DNA of 64,000 nucleotides from Micromonospora sp. WMMD980 (GTDB taxonomy: Bacteria; Actinomycetota; Actinomycetes; Mycobacteriales; Micromonosporaceae). Where the stretch lies: NCBI RefSeq assembly GCF_029626035.1, contig NZ_JARUBE010000003.1, positions 744,001-808,000 of the forward strand. The letters run 5' to 3'. Made by a program: the position numbers and the translations under genes. Numbering within the stretch: position 1 is the first letter of the stretch; each line of letters starts with the position of its first letter. This document shows positions 1 to 8,103 of the stretch, one piece after another. The notes beneath the pieces are model-generated. The model was not told where the DNA came from. It was given only the letters and a program-made list of their open reading frames with translations, and did not search any database.

Positions 1-416
1 TGGACAACGCCTGTGGCAAGAAGATCGCGGTGCAGAAGGACACGGTCCAGGTCGAGGACATCCAGAAGCGCTCGAAGGCCTGCACCGACGCCGGCAAGCC
101 GGCCATCAGCATCGACCAGTTCCCGGGCCAGGACGCCGCCACCGCCGCGGTCGTCTCCGGCAAGGACGACGCGATGCTCGCCGACTACCCGGTCGGGGTG
201 TACGCGGTGACCCAGTCGAACGACGCGCTGGAGCTGCTGGACAAGCAGTACGAGGCGGCCCCGTACGGCTACGTGGTGGCCAAGGAGCAGGCGCAGTTCG
301 CCGAGGCGGTGCGCGACGCCACCAAGGCGCTGGTCACCGACGGCTCCTACCAGCAGGTGCTGGACAAGTGGAAGGTGGGGGACGGCGCGATCACGGATCC
401 CGCGATCAACCCGTGA
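1..416 (+). CDS. Amino-acid ABC transporter substrate-binding protein (3' end only)
   Basis: This is the C-terminal part of an extracellular solute-binding protein (family 3 type) for a polar amino acid; its start lies before the window. The visible 137 residues include the lobe-I/II crossover region (DNACGKKIAVQKDT), a ligand-pocket stretch (DDAMLADYPVG) and the usual final helix with VTDGSYQQVLDKW. It ends 4 nt before the permease gene and is followed by the ATPase, so the three form one import operon. The protein would be secreted and probably lipid-anchored, but the signal peptide is not visible. The exact substrate cannot be read from this fragment. The family assignment is firm. Confidence 0.9.
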   Translation, partial: DNACGKKIAVQKDTVQVEDIQKRSKACTDAGKPAISIDQFPGQDAATAAVVSGKDDAMLADYPVGVYAVTQSNDALELLDKQYEAAPYGYVVAKEQAQFAEAVRDATKALVTDGSYQQVLDKWKVGDGAITDPAINP

Positions 417-420
417 CGAC

Positions 421-1407
421 ATGACCACCGAGGAAGCGACAACCGCGCGGGCACGGCCGGAACCGATCAAGGCCGTGCCCGTGCGGCACCCGGGACGATG
501 GGTCGCGGTGGCGGTGCTCGCCGTGCTGACCGCGATGTTCGTCCACCTGTTGGTGACCAACGAGGCCTTCAACTGGTCCTTCATGGTCGACAAGATGTTC
601 CGGCCGCCGATCATCGAGGGGCTGCTGCGCGGCACCGTGGTGATGACGGTCAGCGCGATGCTGATCGGCGTCACGCTCGGCGTGGTGATCGCCGTGATGC
701 GGCTCTCCGACAACCCGATCCTGCGCGGCGTGGCCTGGCTCTACACCTGGTTCTTCCGCGCGGTGCCGCGGCTGGTGCTGCTGGCGGTCTTCGGCAACAT
801 CGGCATCCTGTGGAGCCGGGTCGAGTTCGGCGTGCCGTTCGACACCCAGCTCGGCCAGTTGTTCGGCATCGACAATCTGCAACTGCGGTTGTTCGGGTTC
901 TCGTCCCGGGACATCCTGACCGGCTTCATGGCCGGCCTGCTCGGGCTCGCGCTCTCCGAGGCCGCGTACATGGCGGAGATCGTCCGGGCCGGCATCCAGT
1001 CGGTGGACGAGGGACAGACCGAGGCGGCCCAGGCGCTCGGGCTGAGCCGGGGCCAGTTGCTGCGCCGGGTGGTGCTGCCGCAGGCCATGCGGGTGATCAT
1101 TCCGCCGACCGGAAACGAGACCATCGCCATGCTCAAGGACACGTCGTTGCTGCTCTACGTGCCGGTGAGCGTGGAGCTGTTCTTCCAGCTCGACGCCGTC
1201 GGCAAGCGGACGTTCCAGATCTTCCCGATGTACGTCGCGGCCTGCCTCTGGTACCTGTTCCTGACCAGCATCCTGCTGGTCGGGCAGTATTTCCTGGAAC
1301 GCCACTTCGGCAAGGGTTACGGGACCGCGCAACGCGCCCGGGACCGGTTGCGGACGCTGGCCGCGGAGACCGGTGGGGGCGGCGGCGGAGGGGCGGGGAT
1401 GGCATGA
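421..1407 (+). CDS. Amino-acid ABC transporter permease
   Basis: Membrane subunit of the importer, 328 aa, His/Glu/Gln/Arg (HisM/GlnP) type. Hydrophobic segments run from about residue 25 to 305, and the cytoplasmic EAA loop that docks on the ATPase is clear ([20 protein letters not shown], near residues 200-220). An extra soluble stretch at about 135-165 ([18 protein letters not shown]) separates two membrane segments, as in many actinobacterial members. The tail is a run of seven glycines followed by AGMA. The ATG follows the binding-protein stop by 4 nt, and its own stop overlaps the ATPase start in ATGA, which implies translational coupling. Confidence 0.93.
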   Translation: MTTEEATTARARPEPIKAVPVRHPGRWVAVAVLAVLTAMFVHLLVTNEAFNWSFMVDKMFRPPIIEGLLRGTVVMTVSAMLIGVTLGVVIAVMRLSDNPILRGVAWLYTWFFRAVPRLVLLAVFGNIGILWSRVEFGVPFDTQLGQLFGIDNLQLRLFGFSSRDILTGFMAGLLGLALSEAAYMAEIVRAGIQSVDEGQTEAAQALGLSRGQLLRRVVLPQAMRVIIPPTGNETIAMLKDTSLLLYVPVSVELFFQLDAVGKRTFQIFPMYVAACLWYLFLTSILLVGQYFLERHFGKGYGTAQRARDRLRTLAAETGGGGGGGAGMA

Positions 1408-2213
1408 CCGAGCTGATTGTTCCCACGCAGGCCGCCGCGCCGAACGCCGAGTCGGGTCTGATGGTGCGGGCCGAGCAGGTGCACAAGTCGTTCGGGCCGC
1501 TGGAGGTGCTCAAGGGCATCGACCTGGAGGTCCGCTCCGGCGAGGTGTGCTGCCTGCTCGGGCCGTCGGGCTCCGGCAAGTCGACGTTCCTGCGCTGCAT
1601 CAACCACCTGGAGAAGATCGACGCCGGCCGGATCTGGGTGGACGGCGACCTGATCGGCTACCGGGAGCGCGGTGGGAAGCTGCACGAGATGCGGGACAAG
1701 GAGGTGGCCGCGCAGCGCCGGGCGATCGGCATGGTGTTCCAGCGGTTCAACCTCTTCCCGCACATGACCGTGCTGGGCAATGTCACCGAGGCGCCGGTGC
1801 TGCTGCGCCAGTCGAAGAAGGCGCAGGCCCGGGAGCGGGCCGCGGAGCTGCTGGAGCGGGTGGGGCTGGGGGACAAGCTCGGCGCGTACCCGGGTCAGCT
1901 CTCCGGCGGCCAGCAGCAGCGGGTGGCGATCGCCCGGGCGCTGGCCATGCAGCCGAAGCTGATGCTCTTCGACGAGCCGACCAGCGCGCTCGACCCGGAG
2001 CTGGTGGGCGAGGTGCTGGACACGATGAAGGACCTGGCCCGCGACGGCATGACGATGATCGTGGTGACCCACGAGATCGGCTTCGCCCGGGAGGTCGGTG
2101 ACCACCTGGTCTTCATGGACGGCGGGGTGGTCGTCGAGCAGGGCGACCCGCGCGAGGTGATCGCCGCGCCGAAGCACGAGCGCACCCAGGCGTTCCTGGC
2201 CAAGGTGCTCTGA
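1404..2213 (+). CDS. Amino-acid ABC transporter ATP-binding protein
   Basis: ATPase subunit, 269 aa, that energises the importer at the inner face of the membrane. All nucleotide-binding motifs are intact: Walker A GPSGSGKS (53-60), signature LSGGQQQR, Walker [13 protein letters not shown] and the switch histidine in VVTHE. An insertion between Walker A and the Q-loop ([17 protein letters not shown]) is common in the glutamate/arginine-type subgroup. The start is taken as the ATG that overlaps the permease stop by 4 nt. The operon ends at a strong hairpin just downstream. Confidence 0.94.
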   Translation: MTELIVPTQAAAPNAESGLMVRAEQVHKSFGPLEVLKGIDLEVRSGEVCCLLGPSGSGKSTFLRCINHLEKIDAGRIWVDGDLIGYRERGGKLHEMRDKEVAAQRRAIGMVFQRFNLFPHMTVLGNVTEAPVLLRQSKKAQARERAAELLERVGLGDKLGAYPGQLSGGQQQRVAIARALAMQPKLMLFDEPTSALDPELVGEVLDTMKDLARDGMTMIVVTHEIGFAREVGDHLVFMDGGVVVEQGDPREVIAAPKHERTQAFLAKVL

Positions 2214-2220
2214 CCTTGGT

Positions 2221-2248
2221 CTCCGGTGCGGCACGCGCCGCACCGGAG
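2221..2248 (+). terminator. Hairpin terminator after the ABC operon
   Basis: A perfect 12-bp stem (CTCCGGTGCGGC and its complement) with a 4-nt loop lies 7 nt after the ATPase stop. There is no U-tract, as is usual in high-GC actinobacteria. It separates the transporter operon from polA. Confidence 0.75.
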
Positions 2249-2272
2249 GCTGGGGATGTCGGGCGTACGGAC

Positions 2273-2278
2273 TAGAGT
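2273..2278 (+). promoter_or_regulatory. -10 box of leaderless polA
   Basis: TAGAGT ends 7 nt before the GTG start of polA, so transcription should begin at or next to the start codon. No ribosome-binding site is present. No good -35 box is seen. Confidence 0.55.
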
Positions 2279-2285
2279 CGCTGCC

Positions 2286-4985
2286 GTGACAGCTACGACG
2301 CCGCGCCTGCTCCTCGTCGACGGACACTCCCTGGCATACCGGGCGTTCTTCGCCCTGCCGGTGGAAAACTTCTCCACCACCACGGGGCAGCCGACCAACG
2401 CCGTCTACGGCTTCACCTCGATGCTGATCAACGTGCTGCGCGACGAGCAGCCGACGCACATCGTGGTCGCGTTCGACGTCTCCCGACGCTCCTTCCGCAC
2501 CGAGAAATACTCCGAGTACAAGGCCGGTCGCAGCGAGACCCCTACCGACTTCAAGGGCCAGGTGAGCCTGGTCAAGGAGGTCCTCGCGGCGCTGCGGGTG
2601 CCGGTGGTGGAGAAGGAGGGCTACGAGGCCGACGACGTCATCGCCACGCTCGCCTGCCAGGCCCGCGACCAGGGCATGGACGTGTTGATCACCTCCGGTG
2701 ACCGGGACGCGTTCCAGCTCGTCGGCGACCAGGTCACCGTGCTCTACCCGCGCAAGGGCGTCTCCGACCTGGCCCGGATGGACCCGGCCGCGGTCGAGGC
2801 GAAGTACGGCGTCACCCCCGACCGCTACCGCGACCTGGCCGCTCTGGTCGGCGAGACGAGCGACAACCTGCCCGGCGTTCCGGGGGTGGGCCCGAAGACC
2901 GCGGCCAAGTGGATCAATCTCTACGACGGGGTCGAGGGCGTGGTGGCCCGCGCCGACGAGATCAAGGGCAAGGCCGGCGACAGCCTGCGCGAGCGGCTGG
3001 CCGATGTGATCCGCAACTACGAGATCAACTGCCTGGTCACCGACCTGGAGCTGCCGCTGCGCCCGGAGGACGCCCGCTGGCAGGGCTGGGACCGGGAGGC
3101 CGTGCACCAGGTCTTCGACACGCTCCAGTTCCGCATCCTGCGCGACCGGCTCTACCAGTACCTGGAGGCCGTCGAGCCGGAGGCCGAGGCGGGCTTCGAG
3201 CTGGCCGGCGAGGTGCTGACCGAGCCGGGCGCGCTGGCCGGCTGGCTGGACACGCACGCCCCGGCGGGCGCGCCGGTCGGCCTGGCCGCCACGCTCGACA
3301 CCGGCCCCAACCGCCGGCACACCGCGACCGTCACCGGGATGGCGCTGGCCACCGCCGGCGGCGCGGCCGCCTGGTTCGACCCGGCCCGGCTGGAGGCCGA
3401 CGACGAGGCCGCCCTGGCCGGCTGGCTGGCCGACGCCGTGCGTCCCAAGGTGCTGCACGACAGCAAGCCGGCGGTGCTGGCGTTCGCCGCGCACGGCTGG
3501 GACCTGCAGGGCATCGCCCGCGACACGCAGATCGCCGCCTACCTGGCCCGCCCCGACCAGCGCTCCTACGACCTCACCGACCTGGCCCTGCGTTACCTGC
3601 ACCGGGAGCTGCGCGTCGACGCCCCGGAGACCGGCCAGCTCACCCTGGACGGGTTCGGCGACGAGGGCGCCGCCGAGCAGAACCTGATGCTCCAGGCCCG
3701 GGCCACGCTCGACCTGGCCGACGCGATCGACGCCGAGCTGTCCCGCGACGGCGAGCAGTCCGCTCGGCTGATGGCCGAGGTGGAGCTGCCGTTGATGCGG
3801 GTGCTCGCCGCCATGGAGCGCACCGGCATCGCCGCCGACACCGACTACCTCTCCGAGCTGGAGGCGCACTTCGCCGCCGAGGTGAAGGCCGCCGCGCAGG
3901 CCGCCTACGAGGTGGTCGGCCGGGAGTTCAACCTGGGCTCGCCCAAGCAGTTGCAGGAGATCCTCTTCACCGAGCTGGGGCTGCCCAAGACCAAGCGGAT
4001 CAAGACCGGCTACACCACCGACGCCGACGCCCTCCAGTGGCTCTACGCGCAGACCGAGCACCCGCTGCTGCACCACCTACTGCGCCACCGCGACGTGGCC
4101 AAGCTCAAGTCGACAGTCGACGGCCTGCTCAAGTCGGTCTCCGACGACGGCCGGATCCACACCACGTTCAACCAGACGGTGGCCGCCACCGGCCGGCTCT
4201 CGTCCACCGAGCCCAATCTGCAGAACATCCCGATCCGCACCGAGGAGGGGCGCCGGATCCGGCGCGCGTTCGTCGTCGGCGAGGGCTACGAGTGCCTGCT
4301 CACCGCCGACTACAGCCAGATCGAGATGCGCATCATGGCGCACCTCTCCGCCGACGAGGCGTTGGTCGAGGCGTTCAACTCCGGGCACGACTTCCACGCC
4401 GCGACCGCCTCCTCGGTCTTCGCCGTCGAGGTCGGCCAGGTGACGGCCGACCAGCGCCGCAAGATCAAGGCGATGAACTACGGCCTGGCCTACGGGCTGA
4501 GCGCGTTCGGCCTGTCCCAGCAGCTCGGCATCACCGCCGAGGAGGCGCGCGGGCTGATGGAGAACTACTTCGCCGGTTTCGGCGGGGTCCGCGACTACCT
4601 CCACGAGGTGGTGGCCCGGGCCCGCCAGGACGGCTACACCTCGACCATCCTGGGCCGCCGGCGCTACCTGCCCGACCTGGTCAGCGACAACCGGCAGCGC
4701 CGGGAGATGGCCGAGCGGATGGCGCTCAACGCCCCGATCCAGGGCTCGGCGGCCGACCTCATCAAGGTCGCCATGTTGCGTGTCGACGCCGCGCTGCGTG
4801 ACGCGGGGCTGCGGTCCCGGATGCTGCTCCAGGTGCACGACGAGCTGGTCTTCGAGGTCGCCCCGGGGGAGCGGGAGGCGCTGGAGGCGTTGGTGCGCCG
4901 GGAGATGGGAGCGGCGCACCCGCTGTCGGTGCCGATGGAGGTGTCGGTGGGCGAGGGCCGCGACTGGAACAGCGCCGACCACTGA
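2286..4985 (+). CDS. polA: DNA polymerase I
   Basis: Repair and Okazaki-fragment polymerase, 899 aa. The N-terminal 5'-nuclease domain (about 1-300) keeps its acidic signature ([32 protein letters not shown] and the H3TH motif [10 protein letters not shown]). The middle 3'-5' exonuclease domain (about 310-500) has lost the catalytic Asp/Glu: where Escherichia coli has FDTETD, this protein reads LAATLDTG, so proofreading should be absent, as in other actinobacterial Pol I. The polymerase domain has motif A DYSQIEMR (from 675), motif [15 protein letters not shown] and motif C VHDE (about 850-853). The GTG at 2286 is preferred over an ATG-like extension at 2226 because the -10 box lies between them and the alignment begins here. 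Confidence 0.96.
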   Translation: MTATTPRLLLVDGHSLAYRAFFALPVENFSTTTGQPTNAVYGFTSMLINVLRDEQPTHIVVAFDVSRRSFRTEKYSEYKAGRSETPTDFKGQVSLVKEVLAALRVPVVEKEGYEADDVIATLACQARDQGMDVLITSGDRDAFQLVGDQVTVLYPRKGVSDLARMDPAAVEAKYGVTPDRYRDLAALVGETSDNLPGVPGVGPKTAAKWINLYDGVEGVVARADEIKGKAGDSLRERLADVIRNYEINCLVTDLELPLRPEDARWQGWDREAVHQVFDTLQFRILRDRLYQYLEAVEPEAEAGFELAGEVLTEPGALAGWLDTHAPAGAPVGLAATLDTGPNRRHTATVTGMALATAGGAAAWFDPARLEADDEAALAGWLADAVRPKVLHDSKPAVLAFAAHGWDLQGIARDTQIAAYLARPDQRSYDLTDLALRYLHRELRVDAPETGQLTLDGFGDEGAAEQNLMLQARATLDLADAIDAELSRDGEQSARLMAEVELPLMRVLAAMERTGIAADTDYLSELEAHFAAEVKAAAQAAYEVVGREFNLGSPKQLQEILFTELGLPKTKRIKTGYTTDADALQWLYAQTEHPLLHHLLRHRDVAKLKSTVDGLLKSVSDDGRIHTTFNQTVAATGRLSSTEPNLQNIPIRTEEGRRIRRAFVVGEGYECLLTADYSQIEMRIMAHLSADEALVEAFNSGHDFHAATASSVFAVEVGQVTADQRRKIKAMNYGLAYGLSAFGLSQQLGITAEEARGLMENYFAGFGGVRDYLHEVVARARQDGYTSTILGRRRYLPDLVSDNRQRREMAERMALNAPIQGSAADLIKVAMLRVDAALRDAGLRSRMLLQVHDELVFEVAPGEREALEALVRREMGAAHPLSVPMEVSVGEGRDWNSADH

Positions 4986-5045
4986 CCACCCCACCCCGAC
5001 CCGCGTCGGCGTGTCGCCCTCCGGGAAAAGGAAGCACTTTCGAGC

Positions 5046-5085
5046 GGTATGCCTCTGAGTCATGATTATGACTCAGAGGCATACC
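5046..5085. repeat. Palindromic repeat, copy A (behind polA)
   Basis: Two perfect 18-nt arms (GGTATGCCTCTGAGTCAT and its complement) flank the loop GATT, 60 nt after the polA stop. It shares the core GCGGTAT(A/G)CC and an AT-rich centre with copies at 18103-18172 and 46072-46108. It lies between polA and the convergent CPBP remnant, so it could act as a bidirectional terminator, but the family resemblance points to a dispersed element. Confidence 0.8.
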
Positions 5086-5116
5086 CCTTTCTGGGGCACC
5101 TTCCGCGGTCGGCCGA

Positions 5117-5631
5117 CTACAGGCCGAGCAGGCCGGGCAGCGCGTTGAGCGCACCGTGCACCACCAGCGGCGGCCACATCCGGCGGTACCGGGACCACAG
5201 ATAGCCGAGGAAGAGCCCGATCACGCCCTGGTTGACGGCCAGCATGGCCAAATCGAGCCCGGGCCGGCCGGCTGTGAGCGCCCGCCCCCAGCCACTGCCC
5301 GGCACCGCCAGCGGGGTGGCGTAGCTGAGCACCAGCCACACCGCCACCGGCAGCGCCGGACCCAGCGGTGGGCGGCGCCCGTCGGGGCCGGCCCGGCACG
5401 GCACCGCGGCGGCCACCGGCGGGCGGCCAGGAACACCCCGGCCGATACGCCGAGCAGCAGCACCAGCTTGAGCGCGCTGTACGCCGGCTCGCCACCGAGC
5501 AGCGGCATGAGCGCGGCGAACGCGAGCCGGCGAGCAGCAGTGGCACCGCCTCCCGCCACGGCGCGACCGGGTCCGGCCACCGGGGGTCCGGCGCGGGGAT
5601 GACGGCGGGCGGTGGATACGGCGGTCGTCAT
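5117..5631 (-). pseudogene. CPBP-family intramembrane protease remnant
   Basis: No single frame encodes the protein; recognisable pieces lie in all three minus frames. The start (MTTAVST) is in one frame and a short piece like PDPRWPDPVAPWREAVPLLLA is in a second. The frame of the start then resumes with RLAFAALMPLLGGEPAYSALKLVLLLG. The C-terminal half (PVAVWLVLSYATPL, then GVIGLFLGYLWSRYRRMWPP and LVVHGALNAL) is in the third. The last part matches the final motifs of CAAX/CPBP proteases, a membrane helix ending in a conserved H-x3-N. The catalytic EExxxR motif is not found. At least two or three frameshifts are needed, so the gene is decayed unless there are sequencing errors. Confidence 0.65.
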
Positions 5632-5679
5632 CGCCGGCACGGTACCAACGCGGCGCGACCGGGCCGTCTCCGGCGAGAC

Positions 5680-6027
5680 TCAGCCCTTGAGCGGGTCGTG
5701 GCCCCAGTTCATCAGCGACCAGCGCCACTTCGTGTCCCGGACGTCGCCCGACGGGCGCTGGGCGAGGTGCCGGTGCACGTACCCGATCACCTTGCGCATG
5801 TGCTTGTAGTCGGCGGCGGTGAGCTGGTCGCGCTTGCGGCGGAGCAGGTCCACGATCTTCCGGCCGGAGTCGTGCCCGACCGACTCGCCGCCGGGGGTGC
5901 CCGGCTTGTGCCAGCCGACGTGCTTGGACTCGTCGGTCTCCAGCCAGCGGGTCAACTCGGCCGGCTTCATGTTCACCGCGTCGGTGAACTCGCGGTAGGT
6001 CTGCTGCGGGTCCTCACTGCGGTTCAT
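5680..6027 (-). CDS. DUF3140 family protein
   Basis: A 115-aa soluble protein matching the actinobacterial DUF3140 pattern: ELTRWLETDESKHVGW, then ESVGHDSGRKIVDLLRRKRDQLTAADYKHMRKVIGYVHRH, and a closing WRWSLMNWGHDP. The charged helical centre resembles small proteins thought to bind DNA, but no function is established. The start chosen (ATG at 6027) has GGAGG about 8 nt upstream. The gene overlaps the end of the DUF2945 gene by 14 nt, so the two are translated from one message; this pairing is common in actinobacteria. Confidence 0.85.
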   Translation of the reverse strand: MNRSEDPQQTYREFTDAVNMKPAELTRWLETDESKHVGWHKPGTPGGESVGHDSGRKIVDLLRRKRDQLTAADYKHMRKVIGYVHRHLAQRPSGDVRDTKWRWSLMNWGHDPLKG

Positions 6028-6232
6028 CGCGCAGCACCTCCGGTCGGTGGGCGACGTCACGCCCGGAGTCGTCGTTGGTGATCCGGTACTGCGGCTGCTC
6101 GGGCGAGGCGTTCACCGGATGCCCGCGCACGTGGGTGCGCTCGGTCAGCTTCTCCTTGACCACGCCGTGCGCCCGGCCGCTGTGGCTGGCCCAGGAGACG
6201 TGGTCGCCGGCGCGGAACTCCTTCTCGGCCAT
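6014..6232 (-). CDS. DUF2945 (HVA1/Tudor-like) family protein
   Basis: A 72-aa protein with the DUF2945 pattern, also called the hypervirulence-associated Tudor domain: FRAGDHVSWASHSGRAHGVV near the start, then VRGHPVNASPEQPQYRITNDDSGRDVAHR. It is a small beta-barrel fold with no signal peptide. The last 14 nt overlap the DUF3140 start. Members in bacteria often accompany DNA-binding or stress proteins; the actual role is unknown. Confidence 0.85.
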   Translation of the reverse strand: MAEKEFRAGDHVSWASHSGRAHGVVKEKLTERTHVRGHPVNASPEQPQYRITNDDSGRDVAHRPEVLRDEPQ

Positions 6233-6278
6233 GCCGCACGGTTACCCGGCGTCGCGGCCGAGTAACGGCGACCGGAGG

Positions 6279-6881
6279 TCAGGGTCGGATCTCGGCGATC
6301 GGCAGCTTGAGGGTGAACGGCTCGGTCAGCTCGACCACCTCGCTGCCGTCGGCCGCCAGTTCGTACTGGCGCTCGCCGCCGGGGCCGATCCGGTCACCGA
6401 GGCGGTAGGCGTAGAGGTGTACCGGGTCCTGCTCGATCCGCCAGTAGAACGGGATGCCGGCAGCGGCGTACTCACCCGGCTTGGCGAACCGGTCGACCCG
6501 TCGGGTGCCGGGGGAGACGATCTCGACGGCCAGCACCACGTCCGCCGGTCGCAGCCGGGACCGGTCGTTCGGCAGGCCGGCGTGGTGGAGCAGCACGTCC
6601 GGCTGCCGGCTGGTGTTCGGGCTGAGCCCAACGCCGACCGCCAGGGACGGCTGGAGATGCGTCGGTGCGTGGGATCGAAGCCAGAGCCACAGCAGACTGG
6701 CGATGGTCTGGTGGCCCAGGGTGGGGGAGGGTGTCACCTGGATGACTCCGTCGACGAGTTCGACGCGGGGGGCGTCGTCCGGCAGGGTGAGCAGGTCGTC
6801 CAGCGTGTAGTCCGCACGCTGCTGCCGCATCGGGTCCGGACACCAGGGGCCAGGTGATGTCGGGACGGGCTCGGCGCTCAT
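6279..6881 (-). CDS. Uma2 family protein (PD-(D/E)XK nuclease fold)
   Basis: A 200-aa member of the Uma2/DUF820 family, which has a restriction-endonuclease-like fold. The N-terminal segment (YTLDDLLTLPDDAPRVELVDGVI) and the core QPDVLLHH followed by VVLAVEIVSPGTRRVDRFAKPGEYAAAGIPFYWRIE contain the conserved Asp, the E-x-x-S-P and the Lys of the putative active site. These genes are numerous in cyanobacteria and actinomycetes and their function is not settled. The ATG at 6881 gives a normal family length; the open frame extends upstream without other support. Confidence 0.85.
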   Translation of the reverse strand: MSAEPVPTSPGPWCPDPMRQQRADYTLDDLLTLPDDAPRVELVDGVIQVTPSPTLGHQTIASLLWLWLRSHAPTHLQPSLAVGVGLSPNTSRQPDVLLHHAGLPNDRSRLRPADVVLAVEIVSPGTRRVDRFAKPGEYAAAGIPFYWRIEQDPVHLYAYRLGDRIGPGGERQYELAADGSEVVELTEPFTLKLPIAEIRP

Positions 6882-6937
6882 GCGGCGAGCGTACCGCCGG
6901 CCGACGGCACGAAGGTCGCACCGGGCGTGCGACGCGC

Positions 6938-7741
6938 TCAGCCGGCCGGCTTCTCCGTCACGAAGATGGCGGTGCCGGGGAAGAGCCGGCCGCGCAGCGG
7001 GCTCCACTGGCCCCAGATCCCCTCGTGCCCGGCCGGCCACTCCGGCTCCACCAGGTCGAGCAGGCGGAAGCCGGCGCCGACCAGTTCCCGGATCCGGTCG
7101 CCGAGCGTGCGGTGCTGCTCCACGTAGGTGGCCACACCGTGGGTGTCCTGCTCGACGTAGGGGGAGCGGTCGAAGTACGAGTGCACGGCGGTCAGCCCGC
7201 CCTCCCCGGGGTCGTCGAGGAAGATCCAGCGCATCGGGTGGGTGACCGAGAAGACCCACCGGCCGCCGGGGCGTAGCACCCGGGCCACCTCGCGCATCGC
7301 CGCCGCCGAGTCGTCCACGAACGGGATCGCGCCGAACGCGGTGCAGACGGTGTCGAAGGCGGCGTCGGCGAACGGCAGCGCCAGCGCGTCGGCCTGGACC
7401 AGCGGCACGCGTACCCCGGTCCGGTCGGCGGCGTCGGCGGCGTGCCGCAACATGCCGGCGGACAGGTCCAGGGCGACCGGGTGGGCGCCCTCGGCGGCGA
7501 GCCAGCGGGCGGCGGCGGCCGCGCCGGCGCCGAGTTCGAGGATCCGCCGGCCGGTGACGTCGCCGAGCAGGCGGGCGTCGGCCTCGCGCAGACCCTCGGG
7601 GCACCAGACGAAGTCGACCTCGCCGAGGAACGTGCCGTGCTCGGCCTGGTAGGCGTCGGCGTCGGTGTCCCACCAGCCGCGGTTGGCGCGGCGGATCTCG
7701 GCGGCGCCGACCCGCCGGCGGGTCACCCTGTCGTCGTCCAC
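6938..7741 (-). CDS. SAM-dependent methyltransferase (class I)
   Basis: A 267-aa cytoplasmic methyltransferase. The SAM-binding motif I is ILELGAGAAAAARWLAAEG (about 65-85), followed by ALDLSAGML, then DTVCTAFGAIPFVDD and the post-motif VLRPGGRWVFSVTHP. The N-terminal RRANRGWWDTDADAYQAEHG is typical of the UbiE-like Methyltransf_11 group seen in actinobacteria. The substrate is not identifiable. The GTG start at 7741 is supported by a -10 box (TAGCGT, 7748-7753) ending 6 nt upstream, a leaderless arrangement. Confidence 0.85.
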   Translation of the reverse strand: MDDDRVTRRRVGAAEIRRANRGWWDTDADAYQAEHGTFLGEVDFVWCPEGLREADARLLGDVTGRRILELGAGAAAAARWLAAEGAHPVALDLSAGMLRHAADAADRTGVRVPLVQADALALPFADAAFDTVCTAFGAIPFVDDSAAAMREVARVLRPGGRWVFSVTHPMRWIFLDDPGEGGLTAVHSYFDRSPYVEQDTHGVATYVEQHRTLGDRIRELVGAGFRLLDLVEPEWPAGHEGIWGQWSPLRGRLFPGTAIFVTEKPAG

Positions 7742-7747
7742 CCGTTC

Positions 7748-7753
7748 ACGCTA
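7748..7753 (-). promoter_or_regulatory. -10 box of leaderless methyltransferase gene
   Basis: On the minus strand TAGCGT is followed by 6 nt and then the GTG start at 7741, with no ribosome-binding site. Confidence 0.5.
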
Positions 7754-7892
7754 TGGCCGGCACGTGCGGACGGTGCGATCGGGTCCGGCGTGTTGCCGGT
7801 GGGACGGATGTGACGGACGAGACAGCAGTGGCCCCTTACCGCGCGAAATCTCCGCTTTCGCAGCCGATGCGCTCGCACGGACCCGGGAGGGC

Positions 7893-7923
7893 TTGCACGC
7901 TGTGGTAATGCAGCGGGTAGGCT
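7893..7923 (+). promoter_or_regulatory. Probable vegetative promoter of rpsA
   Basis: TTGCAC (7893-7898) and TAGGCT (7918-7923) are separated by 19 nt and match the actinobacterial housekeeping consensus. They leave a leader of about 170 nt before rpsA, long enough for autoregulation by S1, though I recognise no structure in it. The rest of the 7742-8103 gap holds only the divergent methyltransferase promoter. Confidence 0.55.
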
Positions 7924-8103
7924 AGACGATGCGCTCGCGGATCGTGTGCCTCGGCAGGGAGCAGGTGCGCGGTCACCGGAGCCACTAATGATCTTCTCGC
8001 GTCGATCGTTCGGTGTGCCCGGCGGCGGATCCGTTGGCGCGGAAGAGTCACCGCGACACCCATGCCCGCTGTGACAACCCATCCGACCGGAGCAACCGCC
8101 CAC

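Noticed and set aside
1317..4076. Very long open frame antisense to the ABC and polA genes
   Set aside because: It is the shadow of GC-biased codons in polA. Its translation is Arg/Gly/Val/His-rich without recognisable domains, and polA on the other strand is fully accounted for.
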